From contig CM041292.1 in NCBI GenBank assembly GCA_023052935.1, forward strand, positions 101,720,426-101,784,425: a DNA stretch of 64,000 nt, written 5' to 3'. Made by a program: the position numbers and the translations under genes. Below, piece by piece: positions 55,601 to 64,000 of this stretch. The notes below the pieces were generated by a model. The model was not told the DNA's origin and ran no database searches. It was given only the letters and a program-made list of their open reading frames with translations. The stretch is from Piezodorus guildinii (lineage: Eukaryota > Arthropoda > Insecta > Hemiptera > Pentatomidae). Every line of letters begins with the position of its first letter. Position 1 is the first letter of the stretch.

Positions 55601-56104
55601 GCTATTTGGTCTGCGATGCGGGCCAACTAGGTCAGTTTAGTATGATCGGTAGCGGCAAAGCCGCCTGCATTCCCTTCAGGTAACCCTCGAGCCATGGAGT
55701 ACTAAGCATGTCCCCCGGGACCTTCCCTCCTGCCAGCTGCTGCATCTCTCGCAATTTCTGCTCTTCCAGAAGTTTTTTCATCTTCAAGCTAGCTGACTGC
55801 CCGAAGCCGGAAAGTAGCCGCTCTTTTAACTTTTCGTAGGGCTCATTTACAGCGGATTACGAGCCAGATCTGCGACTTGTCTAAGAGCTTGAAAATCAAA
55901 CTGGGCGATAATCAGCTGAAATTTGCTCTTGCTATTACTTATCTTACATGAGCTGAATACCGCCTCCGCTTGAATGAACTACAAATCTCTCTCTTCTCTA
56001 TAAAAAGTTGGTAATCTAGCCAGCGTATTGGGTGCCGATGCTGACTCCACCTCCACTTTCTTTTCCTCCATGACCAGCGTCAATAAATTGTAATCGAATG
56101 GCAT
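55601..56104 (-). pseudogene. Gypsy-2 Gag, N-terminal part
   Basis: The frame starts at ATG 56104 and includes SASAPNTLARLPTFYREERD, FIQAEAVFSS, SKFQLIIAQFDFQALRQVAD and EPYEKLKERLLSGFG, then an EEQKLREMQQLAGGKVPGDM stretch. This pattern is the capsid-like domain of insect Gypsy Gag proteins. Stops and frameshifts interrupt it, and it joins the reverse transcriptase region directly, so a deletion has removed the nucleocapsid and protease. Confidence 0.7.
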
Positions 56105-56161
56105 AATGATATTCTTGAAAAAAAAAAAAAGAGAATGAGAAGAAAAAAAAACATTTTAAAA

Positions 56162-56180
56162 CTCACCTCGGGTATCACCA
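56162..56180 (-). promoter_or_regulatory. Primer-binding-site-like sequence of Gypsy-2
   Basis: On the minus strand TGGTGATACCCGAGGTGAG lies just upstream of Gag. It resembles the TGGTGACCCCGACGTGA-type sites of other Gypsy elements. Confidence 0.55.
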
Positions 56181-56397
56181 CTTTAAAGGAGGTGAGGGCG
56201 GAATGAATAATAGAAGGGAACTGCACAATGGTATCAAAGATATTCTTTTATTTTCCTGTAGGTACAATTGATAAACAATAAGTAATAATATATTAAACTC
56301 AGAGGAGAGACAAAATGAGGAGCGCACAATAATAATAATATAAATAGATTACAACAGCTGGTGAGAGGTTGCAATGGATTTGTCAGTAAAATAAAAT

Positions 56398-56567
56398 AAT
56401 CTTTCTATTATAATAAGATACAGAAAATAAAATAAGAAATAAAAATGAGCTTCAATTAAATATAAATATAACAAAAATATAAACATGTTTGAGGCAGTGA
56501 CAAATCCATTTCACTTAACCTCTTTGCTCCCACCTGTGTGTTTATAACCTCACTCTATCACACACAT
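56398..56567 (-). repeat. 5' LTR (recognisable part) of Gypsy-2
   Basis: It pairs with 53397-53551. The LTR probably continues leftwards towards the primer-binding site at 56180, but the partner LTR lacks that part. Confidence 0.68.
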
Positions 56568-56589
56568 GAGGTGCGGTCAGCATTCATGG

Positions 56590-56830
56590 GTATACTGTTC
56601 AAGGCAATTCAAAAATTTCGAGAGGGTGACTTGAAGACAAAGAAGGTCATGGAAGGAATACCTTTCTTGTTAACGATGTTCTGCGGGCTGTGGTGGAACA
56701 AATGTTCGAGAACTTGCAGGGAAACTTTGACTGAGCAAATCGACTGTTGATGACCATCTCAAGGCTATCAAGAAGGTAAATTTTTGCGTCAAAAACGTGG
56801 TTACGCAACACCTACACTAAATAAAGCAAA
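56590..56830 (+). pseudogene. Mariner-type transposase N-terminal fragment
   Basis: In two frames one reads KAIQKFREGDLKTKK, NVRELAGKL, a stop at 56728-56730, then LSKSTVDDHLKAIKKV. This is the helix-turn-helix DNA-binding region of a mariner transposase (compare the VEELSAQL and STVSRHLK region of the element at 28.8 kb). It belongs to a different mariner lineage. No inverted ends or catalytic part were found. Confidence 0.62.
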
Positions 56831-57029
56831 TTCAACATACTAAAATGAATGTTTCCGCGTTGTTGCTAGGCTCTCGTACTACTAGTTGTGTGTGAGAAAA
56901 AAAAAATAGTATTTTAGTGTCCAATAGTAACAGTAATCAAATCGAGCCAATGCTAGGAGAGATTAAAATTGGCTCAATTAAAGACGCATAGGCTCTACTA
57001 TCTGTTGACGTCGCCGGAGCTCTTATTGT

Positions 57030-57440
57030 TTACGTCTGAAATTTCAGATTTATAAGGCTATTAATAGGCCTGCCCAGCTCTATGGTGCACCATTGTTACG
57101 GCATCTTTATAACACGACTCTTCAGAGGCAGCAGAGCTACCAGAACTCCGTTCTTCGGAGGATCGTCCTTGGAACTTCGCTCCAAAGAGCACGAAATAGC
57201 CATATCCACTAGGAGCTCCAGCTACCCTCAGTGCCTGAGTATATAGACCGTAGGCACATCAAGATCTTTAAAGGGCTAATGACCTGTGCGAACGCTCTCT
57301 TCAAAGACATTGCACCACCATCAGGCCTGGGAGGTTGCAAAGCACTGTCCCTCACGGGAGAACGGTTGACGTTCTCACCGAGGGAAGGGGTTTTGACTCT
57401 ATGGTTTGAATCCATTATATTTTCAAAATCCTGAAAGATG
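57030..57440 (+). pseudogene. LINE reverse transcriptase C-terminal fragment
   Basis: Plus-strand frames read IYKAINRPAQLYGAPLL, QQSYQNSVLRRIVLGTS, then LPSVPEYIDRRHIKIFKGLM and CANALFKDI. The order matches the C-terminal region of LINE ORF2 (RP..LYGAP; LRRI; P.V.EYI). The tail resembles that of the decayed LINE at 34.9-36.0 kb, so they are probably one family. Confidence 0.65.
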
Positions 57441-58498
57441 GTTTCTCCCCATCCAGTAAAGCCTATAGTTGGAACCACCACATACAGTGAACTAAGAAAT
57501 GTACAACTTGAAATACCTCAAAGGTAGTGCAAGTTCTGAGAGGCCTGTACTGTTGCATTATTTATTTTTGCAATAATATTATTTGTTACTTGATAGTTGA
57601 ACTATAGTAATATAGTAATAATAGTAACAGTTATATGTTGCGAAACTTAATTTTTTTTTTTTTTGTTTTGTTCAGTAATATACAAATCAAAGTTTTTTTG
57701 AGGAACATATTTTAAAATAACTGATTTTCACTTATTCGTATACTATGTCAATATTCACTTCAGCTTAAGCTAAAAAAAAATAAAAAATAAGTGCCATGAT
57801 GTCCAAAATATAAGGAGGAAGTATTGTGACAAAAAGCTGAAGATAGTAGGACGAAGGATGCGAACTGTCCTTTACAACTTTAAATTATCTTAAACTCGTA
57901 TCTTATCTATACATACTTGGGACGGCTACCTCTGAACTTGACATTAGCTTTAAACTATAACTCAACATGATGTTTCAACAAATGATTTTGAAAATGATCA
58001 CAAAATTCTAAGTAATAAGGCAAATTATATAACAAAATATTTTTTGAACAAAGCTAATTAAAAATACCTTTATCAAGAAGTAAAATTTCTTATAATACCT
58101 CTTTACTTAAAAATGTTCGCTAACTATTGAAATAATAACAATTATCATATGTAATGAAAATTTAGGTAACATGGAAACTACAACTACAGTCGATCGGATC
58201 AGAACCACTCAATGGAATGAACTAGATATTTTCATTAATAATTGCACTATTCATTATTCCTGTATAAAATTTCTCTTCTATGTTTCATTTTCCTTACCAT
58301 AAAAAAAAGAAAGTATTTATGATAGATGTTAGAGACTTCTCAATATGTATTGAATATTTGTGTTGAATATTTACTTCAAAGCGTCCTAATTAAAAAAAAA
58401 TAACAATAATTGGATAATAATTGTGAGAACTACGTCGAGAGCTTTTCGTGGAATTAATTTACTTTAAAACGAGCTAAACAATTTTTTATTTTTTTTTA
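57441..58498. other. AT-rich intergenic DNA
   Basis: Nothing was recognised apart from short poly(T) and poly(A) runs. Confidence 0.55.
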
Positions 58499-58567
58499 GT
58501 ACTCGCTTCAGCGGTACATATACTAAAATTGGAACGATACAGAAAAGATTAGCATGACTCTGCGCGG
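58499..58567 (+). pseudogene. U6 snRNA pseudogene, 3'-truncated
   Basis: ACTCGCTTCAGCGGTACATA, ACTAAAATTGGAACGATACA and GAAAAGATTAGCATG reproduce the first two thirds of U6 spliceosomal RNA, including the highly conserved ACAGA-like (GATACAGA) region. The match stops after CTGCGC, so the 3' part and the terminal T run of a polymerase III gene are missing. Substitutions are present in otherwise invariant positions. It is a dead copy. Confidence 0.85.
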
Positions 58568-59939
58568 CATTTATTTATAACGAAGTTTAGATTATTTTAT
58601 AATTTGATCGAGTTACAAAATAACAACAATGTGTGTGTGTTAATTTACATTATTCAATATCTGGGTTCTTAACCACATCAGAAAAGTATTCAAGTTAATT
58701 AGTAAAATAACAAATAATGAATAGCTATGTATGTAAAGTTCACTAATAGCATAAAAAAATATAATAAAAATTGTTTAATGAGGTTATTCAACCTTAAAAT
58801 GAGTGAAAAATTATATTATATTTCTTTACAGTTAAAAATTCATAGTTTCATACTTTCCAACGTTCAGCATTTTATTTTTAATATGAAGATGAAAAAAAAA
58901 ATCTGAAAAGCCTGTAAAGGTGCAGGTTGTCATTCTTTTAAAGTTATTTGGATTTGGATTTTGTTGTGTATGCATCTTAACATAAAAATGATTTTATTAA
59001 TAAGACTACAAAAACTCATTTTTTACTTAAATTCTTGTAATATTTATAAGTTAATTAAAGATAAGAATCATAGTTTGTTTGGCTTATTTTTAACGCTTAT
59101 GCATGCTGTCGTATGGACATGTCCAAGAAAACATTGAAAAAATAAAAATTCTTATTTTTATATATGCTAATGGACTAGAACATTATTTTTCTTAAATAAC
59201 TAGACCAAACAATTTAATAGTTCTCTAAAGCATCACGATTTGTAGCATGAGACCAACATTTGAAACTGCTGACTTATTTATAGTTTAAAATAACATCCTC
59301 TGACTTTGAGTTATCTCTAAATATATTCCGGATGATAACAAAAATCATTAATCTTTATGTCAAATTAGTTATTACACTTTTATGAAGCAGTTAATAAAAT
59401 TAAATTGCTAACTCTGCCCAGAGGACATATAAAAGTTTACTTATTAATTTTCCTTAGTGTCTAAATCATGCCTTGTATTTATCGCACATACATGGACATA
59501 CCATGCAAGTTTATTGATTCTAATGTTTGTTTCATCAAGTTACTCAGTGGGGCTTAATCTTAATACCCCATCAAACTGTTTAACTTCCTCTTCAACTTCA
59601 CTACCATATGTTTACTCAATAAACTTAGCCCTAAAACCATAATGAGAGAACCCAGTCTGTAATTACCGATACCAACCTATCATTTAACCCGTCTGTGGCT
59701 GTCTCTCCTCTTGGGGTGTTGATAATACATGTAGAAGCTTGCTTTAATACCAAAGAAAACCATAATTTTCAGATCATATTATAATTTGAGAGTTTTGTCA
59801 TATTTAACCTTTCATTACTGGTCTAGAAAGATTATAGCACCATCTACCAAATGTTTGATTATCTCTAATAGTAAAGTAACTTTATATATGTTTAGTTTTT
59901 CTTTAATTTATTATTAAAAAATTATTTTTATTGAAATTT
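58568..59939. other. AT-rich intergenic DNA
   Basis: The less AT-rich text at 59460-59720 (TGGACATACCATGCAAGTTT) may be an old LINE fragment, but no motif supports this. Confidence 0.45.
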
Positions 59940-59994
59940 ATAACTGTATTTGTGTATTGTATATGTATATATAATATATTATATATATATATAT

Positions 59995-60027
<33 letters not shown>

Positions 60028-60028
60028 C
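59940..60028. repeat. Microsatellite (TA)n and (GA)n
   Basis: TATATA-type units at 59965-60004 are followed by GA units at 60004-60026. Confidence 0.93.
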
Positions 60029-60069
60029 AACGAAATGTAAGAAATATCATAAATAATGACATGATACAC

Positions 60070-60500
60070 TTGTAGAGAAACTACGCATTGGCAGCTCTGA
60101 AAGCATATCCAAGGTCTTGGGCCTATATTCATTTCACATCCCTCGAAGGATTATCAGAAATTGAAGAGGATGTTAGGATATAAACTATTGGGTAAGAGTA
60201 GGAATAGAGTTTGTTATGGAAGTAGAGGTGCTTAGTTCGGGCCAAAACCAGCAACTTATGGAACATTCCTACTAGTTGAGTTTATTAGTACGGATGAGTT
60301 TGTTCATGACGATTATTAAGATATGGAGTGTTGAATATTTTGGACTGCAAGGTTTAGGACTCCAGAGGAATTTGATGGTTTAGTAGAACCCTTAAGTTCG
60401 ATTCCCCAAGTCCAGGTTAGCCTTATGATAGTCATGTAGATGAGTCTTTTGTAGTTAAGTGGAAAGTTTGAGCGTTGAAGAAACCGAAAAGCGAGCAGTT
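60070..60500 (-). pseudogene. Decayed Jockey ORF2 C-terminus (minus strand)
   Basis: Minus-strand frames read YKRLIYMTIIRLTWTWGIEL, then KGSTKPSNSSGVLNLAVQNI, parallel to copy C YKTILKPMWTYGLEL and WGTAKRSNIKRIQSFQSKV. The end reads YFHNKLYSYSYPIVYILTSS, similar to the end of the fragment at 63.5 kb. It is heavily mutated. Confidence 0.6.
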
Positions 60501-60985
60501 TATTGTCGGAAAATATTGTTGAAGGGTAATGTAGGACAGGAAGTTATAGTATTTAAAACTTAAAATCAATTTTGCTCATGATCACAATTTACAAAGGAAT
60601 AACTGTAACAAACATTTAACTGTAATTACCTTAAAATAAAAATAAACCTTTTTTGTCTCTTACATTTTTGGCCACTTATTCCTTAAAAAAAAAAAAAAAT
60701 TACAATAATGCACAAAAATATGTTTATGATCAACTTTATCATGAAGATTATTGATCAAAATCACCAAAGAGCATTTTTTTAGATATACTTTATTGCACAA
60801 AATTACAAAGTGAGTTTTACATGCTTAATGAATGCACTTTCAATATCGAATAGTCGCGTTTTTCTTCTATGATCGATGTTTTAAGAATCTGTCCAATAAC
60901 CGAAAGTTTTAAAAGATAATATTTTAGTTAGTCACTTATTAGATTATTATGTTTACATAATTATATTGTGTACTATTTGTTCCAG
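60501..60985. other. AT-rich intergenic DNA
   Basis: Nothing was recognised. Confidence 0.5.
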
Positions 60986-61079
60986 GTGGCTAGATGAGCT
61001 TTATCCTCGGATACCTCTTGCTGCAAGAATATTTAGTGACTCTAGCTGCTGATACTCACGCGGTAAAGCCACAAGCCAA
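60986..61079 (+). other. Possible exon of an unidentified host gene
   Basis: A good splice acceptor (TACTATTTGTTCCAG ending at 60985) and donor (CAA followed by GTGAGT at 61080) bracket 94 bp of clearly less AT-rich sequence. One frame reads WLDELYPRIPLAARIFSDSS before a TGA, so it would be a terminal coding exon, an untranslated exon, or chance. No protein family is recognised. Confidence 0.25.
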
Positions 61080-61226
61080 GTGAGTCAGTTATTTATTATT
61101 TATTTTATTACAATATGTTGTTATTTAAAGCTAATTGATTTATACATAAAGATAATAAACTAGATAAGATACTCGTAATAACATAACATACTTCTTCTAC
61201 TAACTATTGATCTTGACTTGTTAGCT

Positions 61227-61466
61227 TATTCATTTAACGTCACATTATGCTGGTGCGTGTGGCTAATCGGACGATGCTACAGTGGGAGTCCTAATTTTTT
61301 TCTATCCTGGTTTAGTTAGAATAGGGATCTTTAACGAGTACCTGACAGCCTTATCACGTTCCTTCCGAGAGACGGCTTAACTAAGGATGTTCTACTCCCA
61401 TTAAAAATTCATTGGGCCAACTGCCAGATTTGTACCTGCGATTTTGACATTGAAGTGGTAATGGAT
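61227..61466 (-). repeat. SINE-B copy
   Basis: It shares TTTAACGTCACATTATGCTG, GGCTAATCGGACGATGCTAC, AGTGGGAGTCCTAA, GATCTTTAACGAGTACCTGA and CTAAGGATGTTCTACTCCCA with the other copies. The tRNA-like head is eroded. Confidence 0.68.
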
Positions 61467-63139
61467 ACATTAAAGAGGTGTTGGGAACGGTGGGAATTTT
61501 TTAATAAATTTTGTACTATTTATATTTTTGCGAAGATAACAGCTGAATATCCATCAATTCGTGTAATGTATATGTAGTTTAATTTAGGGCTTATTTTGTG
61601 TCGGATAGAGAAACTCTCTTTCAAAAAACTACATTATTTTGTTACATTTGTATATTTTAGGTATGTATATAGATTTTGATGTTACTCAAAGACCTCATAA
61701 ACATTTCAAACTACGGTTTCGGCTATGTCTCACGGAAGTTACCGGCTCTATTTCAGTATTATGGCGGTGCTGTATGTGTGCGAAATACCAATCTTGACCT
61801 GAATGGCTAGTCACTGAATGGAATACATCAACCTCGCATCTACTCAACATAAAAAATAAAATGAAACTCTTATGAGCTCGTGTTCCCATATTGTGTAGAA
61901 CGTTTGGGTTTTAAAAAACATTCGTTGACCAAGGAAATTGAAGAACGAAAACCCATAAAAACATGCAGTTTTTTTTTTTTATATTAAATATACTGTAATA
62001 AATATACTGAATACTGCTCATCCAAAAAGGAACAAACGCATATGATTCAGAAAATCCTTATGGGGCGCCTATTAAAGCGGAGGACAAAACAGCGAGAGAA
62101 AAAAAATATCTTATATAACACAGTACGAATGGAACCTGAGTAGAGAAAGTGAGATTAAAGTATTTCAAAATATTCGAAAAAGACAATGTTTCTATATCAA
62201 GAAGAGAAAAGGAAATGATTATGTAGGTCTTTAAAAAAATTTCACTAAATGGAATATTAAACATGGATTATTGAGGTCAGGACTATCAATAACGACGGTT
62301 TTTAATCAAAGTAATGTGGCCTATTCAATAATCCAGACCATTTGTTAAAGTTTTGTATTCTAAAAATAACTAGCCGCAACTTATTACTCAAAATGACACT
62401 GTAAATCATTTCTAAATAAAATTTTACAATAAAACCAAATGAATTGCATGTCATGATTTTTGTAATAAGTTTCGAATTCACCTAGCTTCTGCAACTAATT
62501 TTCAATTTAAAAATAATACTTGTATGAAATTATAATAAAAAAAAAATTAGAAAATTCAGTAGATCATAATCAACTAAAGCTTAGTGTTTCATAATTTTGT
62601 AAACGTAGTAAATCATTATTAACTTGGAAAGTTTTATTATGTTATCAATTAGAATTATTCGTTTATATTTCGTGCAAATTTTTCACAATTTACTTTAATG
62701 AAAAAAAAAAAAAAAAAATTAAAGGTTGTCAAGAGATTTCCTTTGTATACCTACAAGGAAAAAAAAAATATGAAAAAGAAACACATCAGTTCTTTTTTTT
62801 TTTCTTTGTGAATAGATGCTTCACTAAATAATGTGTAACAGACCAATGGCTTAGAAAGAGTTTTATACCCTAGTGACTTAAACAAAGCTATAAAAGGATC
62901 AAAGATGAAACTAATTGGTTGGAAAATATGGGTTTCTGTTATAAAATCATTGACTGTACTATATGGATATACAATAATGTACAATTAAAAAAAAAATAAC
63001 TGAACTTAACAGTATTTAATATAAATAACAACGTTCTTCCTCTTCTCCGAATAAAAAATATGCTAAATAACTATTCCTCCAGCCCTTTTTTTCTCCTCAT
63101 GCCACAGTTCATAAATGTCATAAGGGTAGTGCTTCTCTG
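61467..63139. other. AT-rich intergenic DNA
   Basis: No gene or repeat was recognised. Poly(A) and poly(T) runs lie at 61971, 62701 and 62794. Confidence 0.55.
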
Positions 63140-63695
63140 AAGTTATTATTTTCAAATTTCATATCAACCCATCCTAACACCTTCCTTTCTACCTATGCTG
63201 ATGACACTTATGTATTATCAGTCAATAACGATCCAAATATTGCCTCTAAACCCTCCAATACCACATCAGATCAGAGACCTTGAAATATGGAGTCAGAATT
63301 GACGAATAAAATAAATTCCAACACATCTCACCAGATAACCTTTACAATTCGTCGTAAATCTATGACGCCCTGCCCCACAGTATCCTTTAATAATATTCCG
63401 CTTGTCCCAGTTGAACAGATCTGCTACCAAGGACTCCTACTTGACAAACGTCTAACATGGAATCCGCACACTAGACTGAAATAATCCTTGGTGCTCCTTT
63501 TGTCACGAATAAGCTCATTCACAAATACCTTAATGTTCCATAATTTGCTGGTTTGGCCTGAACCAGGTACCATTTCTTCCATAACAAACTCCATTCCCAC
63601 TCTAACCCACTAGTTTCAATCCTTGTTTCCTCTTCTATTCCTGACAATCTTCCGAGGCGTCTGAAAAGAATATGGCCTCGAGACCCTCTAGTTTA
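63140..63695 (+). pseudogene. Decayed Jockey ORF2 3' fragment
   Basis: Plus-strand text reads FLSTYADDTYVLS (reverse transcriptase active site), ITFTIRRKSMTPCPTVSFNN and LLLDKRLTWNPHTRLK, identical in the last block to copies C and D. After an internal deletion it reads FFHNKLHSHSNPLVSILVSS and RRLKRIWPRDPLV followed by the stop at 63693-63695. It is a diverged member or relative of the same Jockey family with several stops. Confidence 0.78.
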
Positions 63696-64000
63696 GATTA
63701 CCTATTGGAGTACTGCCAATGGGCAGTTTCACTTCAAGTGTTTTATCTAGCAGCTAATTTACTACATGTATTAACAGATGCAGTTGTAAGTATCAATAAA
63801 TTTATAATAATAAAAAAAATTAAAATCTTTTCCCACAATATCTACTTGAAATCCCATTTAGGTACCTATTCCTCTTTGCTAACTTGCGCAAAATTTATCT
63901 CTAAGATCTATTAATAAAACCTATATAATGGATGAATTTCATTTAGATAGAAAAAATAATTTAAGTTCGGATATTGGAATGAAAGCCAATTTCATGAACT
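63696..64000. other. AT-rich DNA at the window end
   Basis: The first part may be the 3' untranslated region of the Jockey fragment; it includes AATAAATTTATAATAATAAA at 63796-63815. Nothing else was recognised. Confidence 0.45.

Larger units (their letters stand above)
53552..56185 (-). mobile_element. Decayed GC-rich Gypsy-type retrotransposon (Gypsy-2), internal region
   Basis: The minus-strand element lies between two LTR-like repeats. Gag, reverse transcriptase, RNase H and integrase pieces follow in order from 56104 to 53565. Its sequence is much richer in G and C than the rest of the window. Internal length of about 2.6 kb is short: the end of Gag and all of the protease region are missing. 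Many stops and frameshifts are present. Confidence 0.82.

Noticed and set aside
58499..58567. Functional U6 snRNA gene
   Set aside because: The 3' third and terminator T run are missing, and changes occur in conserved positions.
1..64000. CRISPR arrays, bacterial operons, rRNA genes
   Set aside because: None were seen; the repeats present are microsatellites, tandem duplications and transposons.

Overview
This is eukaryotic nuclear DNA, almost certainly from an arthropod and most likely an insect; the order cannot be fixed from the window. The background is very AT-rich and full of simple repeats. The mobile elements are those typical of arthropods: Jockey and R1-type non-LTR retrotransposons, Gypsy-type LTR elements, mariner and Tc1-like DNA transposons, and tRNA-derived SINEs. 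No bacterial gene organisation, rRNA, tRNA gene or CRISPR array was seen.

Layout. 1-10.3 kb is a three-layer nest. An old Jockey copy (A) is split by an R1-like element (B, minus strand) with a perfect 14-bp target-site duplication. B is itself split by a younger, nearly intact Jockey copy (C). 10.3-16.6 kb is AT-rich intergenic DNA with SINE relics and an interspersed repeat (R). 16.65-21.26 kb is a complete Gypsy-type LTR retrotransposon with 142-144 bp LTRs, a 5-bp target duplication and one long gag-pol frame broken once near its start. 21.3-26.4 kb is mostly empty. 26.45-28.54 kb is a 2.1 kb foldback palindrome whose arms contain tandem units of about 273 bp. An internally deleted mariner (28.77-29.67 kb), SINE relics, decayed LINE pieces and microsatellites follow up to 42 kb.

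42.28-46.26 kb is a Tc1-like transposon relic with IR/DR-type ends. A 5'-truncated Jockey copy (D), a tRNA-SINE and a 5'-truncated LINE have each inserted into it with their own target duplications; removing them leaves about 1.46 kb, a normal Tc1 size. Just beyond it, at 46.76-48.02 kb, is the only convincing host gene, an intact intronless reading frame for a type II membrane glycosyltransferase of family GT92.

48-64 kb is AT-rich with a second tRNA-SINE carrying an (AT)n tail, a GC-rich decayed Gypsy element on the minus strand with a 126-bp MITE at one LTR, a mariner fragment, further decayed Jockey and LINE ends, a truncated U6 snRNA pseudogene and a doubtful exon. Most coding capacity is transposon-derived. 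Jockey C and D and the first Gypsy element look youngest; Jockey A, element B and the minus-strand Gypsy are clearly dead.
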